Of a stretch of 64,000 nt of DNA, positions 1-8,834 are shown piece after piece. The notes under the pieces are model-generated. The model had not been told where the DNA came from. It was given only the letters and a program-made list of their open reading frames with translations, and made no database searches. The first letter of the stretch is position 1. Each line of letters begins with the position of its first letter. The DNA comes from Hormoscilla sp. GUM202 (GTDB lineage Bacteria > Cyanobacteriota > Cyanobacteriia > Cyanobacteriales > Desertifilaceae). The translations under genes and the position numbers were made by a program. The stretch is taken from NCBI GenBank assembly GCA_005518205.2, contig RFFC02000032.1, positions 1-64,000 of the forward strand, read 5' to 3'.

Positions 1-80
1 GACTCCCTAGATCTAAATTTCACTCGCTCTGTCTGGCACCGGTTGATAAGACCCAAGTGTCACTTTTAATTACACCCCCC
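1..80. mobile_element. End of an unidentified mobile element
   Basis: The last ~26 bases (about 55-80, AAGTGTCACTTTTAATTACA followed by a C-run) recur in the same orientation at 16127-16152, each time joined to unrelated sequence that looks like the inside of a gene. This is what the end of an insertion sequence would look like. No transposase is visible because the window starts inside the element. The opposite end was not found in the window. Confidence 0.5.
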
Positions 81-736
81 GGGGAGAATGCCTGCGGGGA
101 CGAAAGCTAACTGCGATCGTGCCCAAGTCGAATAAGGGCCAAACTATATCGGAGTATCCGACATTCTTTGTCTATGTGCCGGCAAGTCTGCAAAGTTGGG
201 CAGATACTGTCAAGGGGGCAGAGTTTGGGATAGAGGATGAAAATGGCAATGAGATTTACTCGGATGCGATCTCCCTCCCGTCAGATTCTGGTATTGTTAG
301 TGTCAGCATCCCCTCTACCCCGGATACGCCCAAACTAGAGGTGGGCAAGAATTATATCTGGTATTTTCATGTGATTTGTGATTGGCAAAACAACCCTCTA
401 GACAGGTCGTCAATTCATTATGTAGAATCTCGCATTCAACGAGTCGAAGCAAGTGACGCTCTGGCGATGGGGTTGAAACAAAATTCGGTACGCGATCTGG
501 TGGACCTGTATGCTGAAGAAGGGATGTGGTTCGATCTGTTAAAAACTCTGGCAGAACTCCGCCGCGATCGCCCTGGAGATTTACTGCTAGCTGCTGAGTG
601 GGCGAGGCTTTTAAGGCACGAGCGAGTGCAACTGTCAGATCTAGCTGAAGAACCCTCGTCAACTGCTGCACAGAAGACAGTGGCAATCAGATTATATCAG
701 GTTCCTAATCAAGGTGGTAAGATTGTTGATTGTTGA
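81..736 (+). pseudogene. DUF928 family protein, 5' end removed by a mobile element
   Basis: The reading frame is open from the mobile-element border at about 81 and encodes GECLRGRKLTAIVPKSN, then EYPTFFVYVPA, LEVGKNYIWYFHVICD and YAEEGMWFDLLKTLAELRR. This is the conserved body of cyanobacterial DUF928 proteins, which are predicted exported proteins often found near CHAT or WD40 genes. Family members normally begin with a signal peptide and a Gly/Arg-rich stretch. Both are absent here because the frame runs straight into the repeated element end. A GTG at 119 could start a 205-residue product, but it lies inside the conserved LTAIVP motif, so it is unlikely to be the native start. The stop is at 734-736. 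I call it truncated. Confidence 0.7.
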
Positions 737-778
737 TTGTTGATTGTTGATGGCAATTAACAATTAGCAATTGGCAAT

Positions 779-2203
779 TCACAAATCATCTTGTTGCTGA
801 CGTTCCCGCAGTTGGAGCAAGATGTCGGCATGGACTTCGCGGGTAATGGGATAAAAATAGGCGAGTACAATTCCCCCTAGCAAACAGATAGCTGGCAGGA
901 CGGCGACCGACAGACGAATGGCAAGCAATGCCGAATCGGGCTGGACTGGGATGGGCTCTCCTGCTACAGTTTCTATATATCCAGACCAATCTAAGGCTTG
1001 CCCTACCAAAAATAATCCAATTGCCAAACCTAATTTTTGCAGCAGTACCATAAAGGCATAGAAAACCCCTTCACGACGCTGACCTGTACGGAGTTCGTCT
1101 AGGTCGATAACATCAGGTAGCATTGACCAGGGGACGAGATAGGCGACAGCAACGCCACATCCAGCTATTACTGCTAAAAAGTACATCAGTCCTACTTGAC
1201 CGGGTTGGAGATATAACAGTATTATCTGGGCAATCAGCCATAGGGCTGTGCCCATGTAATAAACGGCTTTTTTGCCAAAGCGATCGCTGACCCGAGTCCA
1301 GACAAACAGCATCAAGAAGGCGGTTCCCTGTACGGTCAGGGCAACTTGAGGGAATATCTGCGGTTCCAGACCCATTAAATCGACCACAAAATATTTCATT
1401 ACACTCCCTATTACCTGTACTGCCAACCAGGAACACAGGTAAATGCCAATCACAAAGAGGAAAGGTCGATTGCTGAAAGCGACGCGCAGTTGTTCTGGCA
1501 AGGATAGGGAAGCCTCTGAGTCTTCTGGATCCTCAACTCTCAGCCTTTGTACAGCGGCAACTCGCTTTCGCGTTCCCCAGACACAGAGATACAGGGGTAG
1601 GACAGAAATAACAGTACAGACGATTCCTAAGACTAAATACCGTTGTCCAGTATCTTGCACTTGGGAGAAAATGAATGTGGCCAGAACTAAGGAGAGGATG
1701 CTGCCGCCGATGGAGAAGGCAAACCGAAAGCTATTCAGGTTGGTGCGTTCGTTGTAGTCTTTGGTTAGTTCTGGGGTGAGGGCGGTATAGGGTAAGCTGA
1801 CGGCAGTGTAGGCGATGTTGAATAATACCCCAATGGCGACATAGTAGCAAAATAGCCCCCATTCGCTGAAGCCCGGTACTACCCATTGTAAGCAGAAGAT
1901 AATGCCAAAGGGAATGCCGCCAAAGACGATCCAGGGATAGCGACGCCCCCAGGGATGACGGGTGCGATCGCTGAGAAAGCCGACTACGGGGTCATTCAGG
2001 GCATCAGATATCTTACCTACCATCAGAATGCTGCCTGCTAACCCGGCGCTAATCCCAGCGACATCGGTGAAGAAAGGCAACAGGAAAAATACTAGGACAT
2101 TGGCAGTGATGGCTGGTCCCATGTCACCAACGCCATAGGCTAGTTTGGTGAGGAAGCTGAGTTTTTCGCTTTCCGGCTCAATTTGAGATAGGTCAGTTGT
2201 CAT
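779..2203 (-). CDS. MFS transporter, glycoside-pentoside-hexuronide (GPH) cation symporter type
   Basis: The product has 474 residues and is strongly hydrophobic, with about 12 predicted membrane segments. The N-terminal motif LAYGVGDMGPAI and the loop FLSDRTRHPWGRRYPWI match the GPH (MelB-like) sugar:cation symporters of the major facilitator superfamily, which import sugars or glycosides with Na+ or H+. It would sit in the cytoplasmic membrane. The substrate cannot be read from the sequence. The ATG at 2203 is preceded by a run of GTCATTTGTCAGTGGTCA-type repeats, so promoter signals are unclear. The gene diverges from the phosphoribosyltransferase at 2296 and is of normal length for the family. 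Confidence 0.85.
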   Translation of the reverse strand: MTTDLSQIEPESEKLSFLTKLAYGVGDMGPAITANVLVFFLLPFFTDVAGISAGLAGSILMVGKISDALNDPVVGFLSDRTRHPWGRRYPWIVFGGIPFGIIFCLQWVVPGFSEWGLFCYYVAIGVLFNIAYTAVSLPYTALTPELTKDYNERTNLNSFRFAFSIGGSILSLVLATFIFSQVQDTGQRYLVLGIVCTVISVLPLYLCVWGTRKRVAAVQRLRVEDPEDSEASLSLPEQLRVAFSNRPFLFVIGIYLCSWLAVQVIGSVMKYFVVDLMGLEPQIFPQVALTVQGTAFLMLFVWTRVSDRFGKKAVYYMGTALWLIAQIILLYLQPGQVGLMYFLAVIAGCGVAVAYLVPWSMLPDVIDLDELRTGQRREGVFYAFMVLLQKLGLAIGLFLVGQALDWSGYIETVAGEPIPVQPDSALLAIRLSVAVLPAICLLGGIVLAYFYPITREVHADILLQLRERQQQDDL

Positions 2204-2295
2204 TTGTCAGTGGTCAATGGTTAGTTGTCAGGGGTTAGTGGACTAATGACTTTAGTTGTACTATTGTCGAAAGCAGATAACTCTCGATCTTACTC

Positions 2296-2811
2296 ATGGA
2301 GGAATTATACGTCTCTTGGTCGGAGTATTACCAAAAAATTGAGCGTATAGCCGTCAATATCTATCAATCAGGCTGGGAGTTTAATCAAATTGTCTGCATC
2401 GCTAAGGGGGGACTGCGAGTTGGTGATGTCCTCTGTCGCCTCTTCCAACGGCCACTGGCGATTTTATCGGCTTCTTCTTATACTGGACCAGATAATCGCG
2501 TCCGAGGTCGCATCAAGTTTTCCCGCCACCTGACTATGACTGCTGATAATTTAGGCAGTCGGGTGCTGCTGGTTGATGATTTGGTTGATTCTGGTGTTTC
2601 TCTCCAGGAGGCGATTAACTGGTTGCAATCCCATTATCCCGATCGGATTCAGGATATCAAAACTGCCGTTCTCTGGTACAAGGCTTGCTCCGCGATCGCC
2701 CCTGATTATTATGTTGATTATCTCCCTGACAGTCCTTGGATTCATCAGCCTTTTGAATTTTACGAACAGACTACTCCTGTGGAACTTGCTGCTAAATATG
2801 AACGATTATAA
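2296..2811 (+). CDS. Phosphoribosyltransferase family protein
   Basis: This 171-residue protein carries the type I PRTase signature VLLVDDLVDSGVSL at about residues 90-103, which binds the PRPP pyrophosphate and ribose. An upstream IVCIAKGGLRVGDVLC segment corresponds to the PPi loop. Such proteins resemble xanthine/hypoxanthine (Gpt-like) phosphoribosyltransferases of purine salvage and act in the cytoplasm. The acceptor base cannot be assigned from sequence. It is transcribed away from the MFS gene and is followed after 22 bp by a strong hairpin (2834-2866). Length and start (ATG at 2296) are normal. Confidence 0.85.
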   Translation: MEELYVSWSEYYQKIERIAVNIYQSGWEFNQIVCIAKGGLRVGDVLCRLFQRPLAILSASSYTGPDNRVRGRIKFSRHLTMTADNLGSRVLLVDDLVDSGVSLQEAINWLQSHYPDRIQDIKTAVLWYKACSAIAPDYYVDYLPDSPWIHQPFEFYEQTTPVELAAKYERL

Positions 2812-2833
2812 TTCATGATTATCCCAGTAGCCC

Positions 2834-2866
2834 AGAAACCCGGTTTTTCTCAAAAACCGGGTTTCT
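2834..2866. terminator. Perfect 15-bp hairpin of the AGAAACCGGGTTTCT repeat family
   Basis: AGAAACCCGGTTTTT is followed by a 3-base loop and its exact reverse complement. It sits 22 bp after the phosphoribosyltransferase stop and could terminate both convergent transcripts. The same palindromic core recurs at 7206-7272, 35848-35882 and in a cluster at 43280-43540, so it is also a dispersed repeat. Confidence 0.6.
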
Positions 2867-3210
2867 CCCGATCGCCTCTTATTTGGGTTCGTTTACTCTT
2901 GGATTACTTCTAGTTCACAGGCTTCTGCTACTCGTTGGGCCAGACTCTTGTATCGGCGCGGTGGTGTTTTCGTGTTGAATTTTAAGTTAAATCCTGCTAC
3001 CACCCTCTCAATTAATTCCGATCGCCATTCGGCTTCTATTTCATAATCGGAACTTAAGCTGCCTCCAGATAAAGCTGCCATCAGTTTGTCCAAGATGTGA
3101 AATTGTCCAGCTAGATTCGCTGCTGCGATCGCATCATCAGAATCTATATCCAGGTTGTCTAGTTCGCGACTGACTCGATGCCATTCTGCCTCAATTATCC
3201 GCTGGAGAAC

Positions 3211-4544
3211 GGGTGCATCCCAGTTTGGCAATGAGTAAAAATACTTCATTGCGCAACTGTCACCTTGAGAATACTCCATTAAGATAAGCGCAGCGATGCA
3301 GCAGAACCTGGGGAACATTGACGGCTTTCCATTGCGATCCTGAAAGCTTTAGCCGTGCCGCCTTCTGTGTACCGTTGATTCCACCTCTCCCGAACCAATG
3401 GAAATCCCCTCGGCTTGATAATAGCTATAGTTCACAATGCGATGGCGATGCTTAGTAACATAGGCCCTAAAATTGTCCACCCGTGGATGGTCCCAGTCGT
3501 CAAATTCCTTGAGGGCCTCTGGCACCTTGCCAGACCAGAAAAGGGCTTTCACTCGTGCCAGTCGCTGGCCGGACCCGCCGATTTTTTCCAGATTTTCCAT
3601 TAAGTGATACCAATCGAGGATTTCTTGACGAACATGGCCATCCCCGAGACACACAAGCGGATTCGCCAAGGGCTGCTGATTTACCCATTTGACCAGTCCT
3701 GCATTGTCTCGAAAAAAGGCCGCTACCCCCTGGTCATGCAGATTGACAGCCTTGTAATCGCGCCACTCACAGGGTTGACCAAGGGGAGTCCGTAAGCGCA
3801 ATATCGGAAGTATATCTAGCCTTGGGTGTTCTACCGAGATTGGCAAGGGATTCTGGCAAATGAGTCAACTCAAAGGAAGGGGTGCGCTCTTTGTCCTGGT
3901 CGATGCTGATTTCTTCAATGGCCTCGGAGACCGTCGGCCACTCTTGCTCTGGGCCAGACTCTTTCTCTTGTGAATGCCTGATTTCTTCAATGGCCTCGGA
4001 GACCGTCGGGAACTCAAAATCATGGCGCTGCACCAGCCGTTGCTGAGTTCCCCGGGAGACGCTAATCCCCGTGAGCACCTTAAGATCTTCCGAGGCGTGC
4101 TCATAGGAAGAGTTTGCACTTAGCAATAAGCAACATTTCTCCAGATAGGGGCTCCACTGGCTATAGGGCTTTACCTCAAAATAGGCCGCTTGTTTGGAGG
4201 TGATTGAAATCTTGCCCACAATGCTATTTAAAGCTCTGGCTCGTCCGGCAGTGGTACCACTGCTACTTTGGATAAAAAAAGGGCAATCTCTGGACCGACG
4301 TATTGAAGCCACTGCCTGCGGATGGTGCCTTCTATCCCTGAGAGCGTTTTCAATTCCTCTGGAACAGTCGCTTGAGCCTCCTCGTACAACAAGGCGGCCA
4401 TGGCCAAGGCATAAGTTTGTATTTGAGCCAACTTCTCTCTATTCATCGTTTCAGGGGGAACGTTTGTCTGGTATCTCAGCCTAACATCATCTCGTCAGTT
4501 GCTCGACTAAGCAAAAATACTCATTACCAAACTGGGATGCACCC
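3211..4544 (-). mobile_element. ISKra4-like insertion sequence, copy 1 (1334 bp)
   Basis: The terminal inverted repeats are GGGTGCATCCCAGTTTGGCA at 3211 and, inverted, the same with GGTAATGAGTA at 4518-4544. An 8-bp target duplication TGGAGAAC flanks it (3203-3210 and 4545-4552). The internal transposase is decayed. The first 169 bp (3211-3379) recur, apparently identical, at 15610-15778. Confidence 0.85.
3349..4446 (-). pseudogene. Decayed ISKra4-family transposase
   Basis: Three partly overlapping frames carry recognisable pieces: an N-terminal part from about 4446 (MNREKLAQIQTYALAMAALL), a middle part with ITSKQAAYFEVKPYS and LTGISVSRGTQQRLVQR, and a C-terminal part with CLGDGHVRQEILDWYHLMENL and IGSGEVEST. 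The same motifs occur in order in the second copy at 33237-34295. A 36-codon stretch reading PTVSEAIEEI appears twice in tandem in the middle part. Frameshifts and a deletion near the second catalytic region make it inactive. Confidence 0.8.
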
Positions 4545-4637
4545 TGGAGAACTATAGCGTATCTAGCATTGCGTGCCTGTTCTAGTGCTTGGAATTCATC
4601 CTTGGTCACAGTTCTTACCTCCGTGGGTGCGATTCCT

Positions 4638-4880
4638 CTATAATAACCTAAGTTGCTACCTACAGAACCCCAATACCAAAATTAGCCTTTAGAGCCTTGT
4701 GATTTACTCCAAAATGGTATTTTGGTGGATAAGTAGTTAGACAAAAATAATTGCACATAGCCATGGGCGACATGCTCCGGATATGGAGACTAGCGCGAGA
4801 GAGTGTGTAAAATTAATTTTGTCCATGTACTTATTTGCCTGTCTAAATTTTTATAGGTAGCAACTTGAGTTATAATAACA
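4638..4880. mobile_element. MITE-like element, family 2, interrupted by a family-1 MITE
   Basis: The left end, AATAACCTAAGTTGCTACCT, is matched by an inverted copy at about 4850-4878 (AGGTAGCAACTTGAGTTAT). The internal sequence (ACCAAAATTAGCC, TTGTGATTTACTCCAAAATGG) is shared, inverted, with 30696-30867. The 100-bp MITE at 4732-4831 lies inside. No open reading frame is present. Confidence 0.6.
4732..4831 (-). mobile_element. 100-bp MITE, family 1 (IS630-derived)
   Basis: The ends are AGTAGTTAGACAAAAATAAT and, inverted, AGTACATGGACAAAATTAAT. A TA dinucleotide flanks it on both sides (4730-4731, 4832-4833). Three further copies of exactly 100 bp lie at 15964-16063, 20458-20557 and 43102-43201. 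The ends match those of the resident IS630 element (58841-60015), so its transposase probably moves them. Confidence 0.85.
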
Positions 4881-5165
4881 AATAAACGATTCGTAGTCCC
4901 GATGCCTTCGGGAGTTAAGTCGCGCACCCATGATGTAATATTTGATCGTGACCAGGGGCAACCTGGCTACCCCTGGTGACGCGGAAGCGCTAAAGCGCTT
5001 ACTACGAACGGGCAGAGTTGCCCCCTAATCTGGAGATTAAAGCCCATTATAGCAGTTGGTGCCCCCAAAAATAAGACTCAGACTAACTAGTTCTTGTAAA
5101 GCCTATCAAGAACCGCTGATAGAAGGTCTCAATAATTTGCTTAATTCTTCTCAATTTATCTCAAG
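4881..5165. other. Intergenic stretch with hairpin repeats
   Basis: No gene was recognised. At about 4987-5010 lies AAGCGCTAAAGCGCTTACTA, a member of a dispersed hairpin family also seen at 10970-11030, 38480-38572 and 52970-53005. Confidence 0.5.
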
Positions 5166-5350
5166 ATGTTCGAGATTGTTTAAAACTGGTACTGACATTA
5201 GCCGATGCTAAGATGGATGCCGTGCAAAACGATCGCCTCGGCGAACTGCAAGCAAGGGGGAAAGCTACAGGACTGACTGAAGCAGAACAAATGGAACTAC
5301 TAGCCCTGATGCAAATTTACCAGTTGCGAAAATCAGAAGCATTAGCGTAA
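5166..5350 (+). pseudogene. C-terminal fragment of a small hypothetical gene
   Basis: An open frame without a usable start reads SQDVRDCLKLVLTLADAKMD, then GELQARGKATGLTEAEQMEL and ends LRKSEALA at the TAA at 5348-5350. Codon use and composition look protein-coding. The upstream part is missing or unrecognisable. The family is not known to me. Confidence 0.4.
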
Positions 5351-5564
5351 GTAGTGCAGCGTGGTTTGCGAATTGTGAATTTGTAATTGCGCTGGTTGCC
5401 TACAACATTGTAATACCATTTTAAAAAAATGTTCGACAATAAAACATTAAATTTATGCTACAATATAATTTCACCAGTTGGTAAAAAGATACCACACCCA
5501 TTTCTGGTGGGCGGTGCCCACCCTACGAATGCAACGACTTTGAACCCCCGGCGGGCTAACTTTT

Positions 5565-6476
5565 ATGTCCGAGTCAAAACCAATTATACGGGACACATTG
5601 ATGCTGCAACCAGGCACATTATGGCAAAAGATAACGGAACGCACCGCCCATGCACTCGCCTGCGGTGCCCTCCAACCCATTCCCACAGAATGCGAGTTGG
5701 TGGAAGACTCTGGTATTCGCTTTTTAGTGCGCATCTTGTCCAACCTCGCCCGCAAGGATGCTGCCAAAAAGCACCAGGATAAGAAAACCAAGGAATTTAA
5801 CCCCTTCCTTCCCTACGAGGAGGATCTGTTTGTTGCTGACATTTCTGAGACTCACCTATGTCTGTTAAACAAATATAATGTTGTCGATAGTCATATACTG
5901 ATCGTCACGCGATCGTTTGAAGAACAGGAAACTTGGCTCACTGAGCCAGATTTTCAGGCGATGTGGGCTTGCATGGCGGAATTTGCAGGTTTGGCATTTT
6001 ATAATGGTGGGAAAATTGCTGGTGCTAGTCAGCGACACAAGCATTTGCAAATTGTCCCCCTCCCCCTCGGTGACGGACTCCAGACTCCTATCCATGAGGC
6101 GATCGCATCGGCGACATTTTCCGATACCGTGGGCAGGATACCGAGCTTTCCTTTCCGACATGCGATCGCCCGTTTCGACCCCGATCTGGTAAAATCCCCC
6201 CAAGAGGCTAGTAAAATTACCCGGGACTGCTATCATAATCTGTTAGCTGCTGTAGGATTAGAGGTAACTGGCAACAGGCAATCCGGCGCCTACAATCTCC
6301 TCGCTACCAGGGAATGGATGCTACTCGTCCCCCGATCGCGGGAAGATTTCCAATCAATTTCAGTTAACTCCCTGGGATTTGCCGGGGCCCTGTTGGTCCG
6401 CAACCAGCAGCAAATGCAGATCCTCAAAGATAGCGGTCCCATGACGGTCCTCAGTACGGTCGCGCAGCCCCAATGA
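5565..6476 (+). CDS. ATP adenylyltransferase / Ap4A phosphorylase (HIT-like)
   Basis: This 303-residue protein has the HIT-like active-site segment SQRHKHLQIVPLP (about residues 154-166) and a C-terminal YNLLATREWMLLVPR block typical of Ap4A phosphorylase II. These enzymes split Ap4A with phosphate to ATP and ADP, or run the reverse with ADP/sulfate, controlling alarmone-like dinucleotides in the cytoplasm. The ATG at 5565 is used here. A start about 17 codons later (near MLQPGTLWQKI) is possible, because the first residues overlap a GGTGGGCGGTGCCCACC-type repeat tail. The gene is followed after about 60 bp by msrA. Confidence 0.85.
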   Translation: MSESKPIIRDTLMLQPGTLWQKITERTAHALACGALQPIPTECELVEDSGIRFLVRILSNLARKDAAKKHQDKKTKEFNPFLPYEEDLFVADISETHLCLLNKYNVVDSHILIVTRSFEEQETWLTEPDFQAMWACMAEFAGLAFYNGGKIAGASQRHKHLQIVPLPLGDGLQTPIHEAIASATFSDTVGRIPSFPFRHAIARFDPDLVKSPQEASKITRDCYHNLLAAVGLEVTGNRQSGAYNLLATREWMLLVPRSREDFQSISVNSLGFAGALLVRNQQQMQILKDSGPMTVLSTVAQPQ

Positions 6477-6536
6477 CAGCCTTTGTGTATTAGAATATTA
6501 AGAAAAGTAAACAACTCAGCCAACAACTAAACAATT

Positions 6537-7196
6537 ATGGCCCTATTTGGACTCGGTCAGAAAAAACTCACCCTTCCCACTCCCGAAACCGCCTTGCCAG
6601 GACGGACAGAGACGATGCCCGTCCCCTCTCAACATTATGTCAACGGCAACCCCCTCAAACCTCCCTATCCCGAGGGACTGGAAATGGCAATGTTTGGTCT
6701 GGGCTGTTTCTGGGGCGCAGAACGCAAATTCTGGCAACAAGAAGGAGTTTTCACTACCGCAGTGGGTTACGCAGCAGGTGTAACTCCCAACCCTACCTAT
6801 AGGGAAGTCTGTAGCGGCATGACGGGGCACAATGAAGTAGTGCGCGTCCTGTTCGACCCCAAAGTCATCAGTTACGAAACCCTGCTGCAAGTCTTCTGGG
6901 AAAGTCACGACCCCACCCAAGGAATGCGCCAGGGCAATGACACCGGCACCCAGTATCGATCGGGCATTTACTTTTATTCCCAGGCCCAAAAGAAACTCGC
7001 CGAAACCTCACGAGACATTTATCAGCAAGCCCTGAGCAAGGCAGGTAAGGGTCAAATCACAACAGAGATTATTGACGCACCCGAATTCTACTACGCGGAG
7101 GACTACCATCAGCAGTACCTGGCCAAAAACCCCAATGGTTATTGCGGTCTGGGTGGCACTAAAGTTAGTTTCCCAGCAATGGCCCTTCAGTCATAG
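6537..7196 (+). CDS. msrA: Peptide-methionine (S)-S-oxide reductase MsrA
   Basis: The protein has 219 residues. The catalytic GCFWG motif ([15 protein letters not shown], about residues 52-66) and the downstream [23 protein letters not shown] and HQQYL segments are all diagnostic for MsrA. It reduces methionine-S-sulfoxide in proteins using thioredoxin. The ~45-residue extension before GCFWG is usual in cyanobacterial forms. The start is ATG at 6537. Two members of the AGAAACCGGGTTTCT hairpin family lie directly downstream. Confidence 0.95.
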   Translation: MALFGLGQKKLTLPTPETALPGRTETMPVPSQHYVNGNPLKPPYPEGLEMAMFGLGCFWGAERKFWQQEGVFTTAVGYAAGVTPNPTYREVCSGMTGHNEVVRVLFDPKVISYETLLQVFWESHDPTQGMRQGNDTGTQYRSGIYFYSQAQKKLAETSRDIYQQALSKAGKGQITTEIIDAPEFYYAEDYHQQYLAKNPNGYCGLGGTKVSFPAMALQS

Positions 7197-7204
7197 TTAC
7201 CTGT

Positions 7205-7378
7205 CAAGAAACCGGGTTTCTACAACAATCTTGGTCTTTCACCGATATTTTGTCGAGAAACCCGGTTTCTGAGCCTCACGCAAGCGTTAAAGAAACCAGC
7301 TTTCTCTGGTTCCCTGACTCTGGCAGGGAACCTCTTCGCGAGGCTCTGCCTCCGGCGTCCGTCTCTCGTTCCCTGACT
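7205..7378. repeat. Repeat cluster after msrA
   Basis: AGAAACCGGGTTTCT (about 7206-7221) and its inverted partner (about 7254-7270) are followed by GTTCCCTGACTCTGGCAGGGAAC and a GAGGCTCTGCCTC hairpin. The last two recur at 7850-7890 and 26088-26115. There is no gene here. Confidence 0.6.
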
Positions 7379-7840
7379 CTACCATCCTACCAGATCGCAA
7401 CCACCACCACAATCACCATTTAAACCGTTTAAGCAGTCCACAGCATCACAAGCACCGCAACAATAACAATCCCATCCAGCTACACAGTCGTCTACCAAAT
7501 TTTGTTTTTCCTGACGACGTTTTTTATTGCTTCCTGCTTTCATAACTATATTGGCTGCTTTGCAATCTTTCAGTCTCTGGCGAGCTCTTGGAATAGCCGA
7601 TATCACACCACGTTCAGCAATCATCCGTTTGATGTACTGGGAGCAAGATTCTCCCCCATGTAGTAATCTGTGAGCACAGGAAAATCCCTTGTGAGGAGAG
7701 AGATATTTTTGATAGGCAATAATAGCAATAATAGCACTATTATTGACTATTAAGCTTCCTCGATCGAGCAGACGGTTATTATACATAGATCTTTCTCTTG
7801 CAAGACTCTTTGCTCGCACCAAGTAGCGCGCTTTTTTCAT
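7379..7840 (-). CDS. YidD-like membrane-insertion factor with Cys-rich tail
   Basis: The core AIIAYQKYLSPHKGFSCAHR followed by GGESCSQYIKRMIAERG is the YidD signature (haemolytic domain), associated with Sec/YidC membrane-protein insertion. Unlike the ~85-residue E. coli protein, this one continues into a basic linker and a tail with ten cysteines in about 30 residues (CYCCGACDAVDC, then CGGGC). The frame is open further upstream to 7915, but those codons lie in a GTTCCCTGACTCTGG repeat, so I place the start at ATG 7840 (ATG 7786 is also possible). The cysteine tail could bind metal, but that is inference. Confidence 0.7.
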   Translation of the reverse strand: MKKARYLVRAKSLARERSMYNNRLLDRGSLIVNNSAIIAIIAYQKYLSPHKGFSCAHRLLHGGESCSQYIKRMIAERGVISAIPRARQRLKDCKAANIVMKAGSNKKRRQEKQNLVDDCVAGWDCYCCGACDAVDCLNGLNGDCGGGCDLVGW

Positions 7841-7915
7841 CGATCTTTCGTTCCCTGACTCTGGCAGGGAACGTCGCACCGAGGCTCTACCTCCTGGGTT
7901 TGCAGAGTTCCGCAC

Positions 7916-8135
7916 TGGCGAGATATTTCCGATGGTTTATCAAGTGACCGCCGTCTGGTAATCTTCTCTGGAGGCAGAGCCTCCAAACTACCAATCCCAG
8001 GCAGAGCCTGGGATCGAGAGAATTAAGTAATCTAGCCCGCGCAGGCGGGCTTTGTTCGTGTAGCCGGACCCTTTAGGGTTCGGGCATGGGATCGAGAGAT
8101 TTCACAATTCACAATTCACAATTCACCATTCTCAA
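7916..8135. repeat. Repeat-rich intergenic region
   Basis: It holds a core of the AGCCCGCGCAGGCGGGCTTT / GTAGCCGGACCCT repeat at about 8034-8085, the same sequence that fills family-3 MITEs elsewhere, and a run of CACAATTCACAATTCAC short tandem repeats at 8102-8125. No gene was recognised. Confidence 0.55.
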
Positions 8136-8717
8136 TTACCCAGCTTTTGCCTCTCCCAGCTTCCAAGTCAGACTCGAAACTACATTAATGATGATATGAG
8201 CGACGATCGGGACTAACAAATTGCCAGTTTCTAAGGCAGTATATCCCAGCACCAACCCCACTGCCGTCGCCCAAATCACATAAGGCCATCGTTCCATGCC
8301 GGTAAAGTGCAAAACCCCAAAGCAGACACTCGATACAATTAAACCTAAAACGTTCAAGCCGAAGGCTGGCAGGATCACGCCTCTAAAGAGCAATTCCTCA
8401 CTCAATCCCGGTAATAATCCCAGCCAAATAAAATCAACATAGAATAAAGGTTCCAGCACCAATCTTAAATATAAATCAGCACTTTCCCGGTAAGCTGGCC
8501 AAATTTTATAAACGATCGCACTTGCCCCGGTCAACCCCAGTCCCACTCCCACACCCAAGAGCAAAAATTCCGGTTTCCAGAACAGCGGCAGTTGCGGCAC
8601 CGGATCGAAGTGTAGCCACACCTTTGCCACTATCAGCAATATCACTGCTGTTACCCCCATCGCAATCAAAACTTGCGTGCGCGTCATGGGTTCTAATTCT
8701 GGATTCTCGTTTGTCAT
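8136..8717 (-). CDS. CPBP family intramembrane glutamic endopeptidase
   Basis: The 193-residue protein has several membrane segments and carries the three CPBP (CaaX protease/bacteriocin-processing, Abi) motifs: SEELLFRG with the EExxxR core, FGVLHF (FxxxH), and a terminal HIIINVV (HxxxN). These residues form the active site inside the membrane. In cyanobacteria and plants such proteins are usually of unknown substrate. The start ATG at 8717 gives a normal length. The tandem 18-bp repeat at 8739-8814 lies just upstream. Confidence 0.85.
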   Translation of the reverse strand: MTNENPELEPMTRTQVLIAMGVTAVILLIVAKVWLHFDPVPQLPLFWKPEFLLLGVGVGLGLTGASAIVYKIWPAYRESADLYLRLVLEPLFYVDFIWLGLLPGLSEELLFRGVILPAFGLNVLGLIVSSVCFGVLHFTGMERWPYVIWATAVGLVLGYTALETGNLLVPIVAHIIINVVSSLTWKLGEAKAG

Positions 8718-8738
8718 TTGTCAGTTGTTATTTTTTCG

Positions 8739-8814
8739 TGGGGCAGGCGTCTCGCCTGCCTGGGGCGTCTCGCCTGCCTGGGGCGTCTCGCCTGCCTGGG
8801 GCGTCTCGCCTGCC
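8739..8814. repeat. 18-bp tandem repeat, four units
   Basis: The unit TGGGGCGTCTCGCCTGCC occurs three times exactly (8761-8814), preceded by a 22-bp variant carrying an extra CAGG. It lies between two minus-strand genes. Confidence 0.9.
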
Positions 8815-8834
8815 TGGCTGGATAAACTGCCCAC

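Larger units (their letters stand above)
2893..4609 (-). pseudogene. Small hypothetical gene split by an ISKra4-like element
   Basis: The start is GTG at 4609, preceded by GAGGTAAG. It reads VTKDEFQALEQARNARYAIVL and reaches the element at 4545. The frame resumes at 3202 as QRIIEAEWHRVSRELDNLD and ends at 2893. Counting the 8-bp target duplication once gives 375 nt, exactly 125 codons, so a 124-residue protein is restored. An open frame starting at 3318 in this area is chimeric, because its first ~35 residues are encoded by the end of the element. The protein family is not recognised. It is a soluble, acidic, helix-rich protein with no membrane segment. Confidence 0.7.

Noticed and set aside
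315-686. Long antisense frames opposite DUF928, purK, ClC, chlM and other genes
   Set aside because: They lack recognisable protein features and are explained by the codon composition of the gene on the other strand.
8739-8814. Regular 18-bp repeats resembling a CRISPR array
   Set aside because: The units are contiguous without spacers, so it is a simple tandem repeat. The TPR (37409-37825) and WD40 (42230-43080) DNA repeats were rejected for the same reason.
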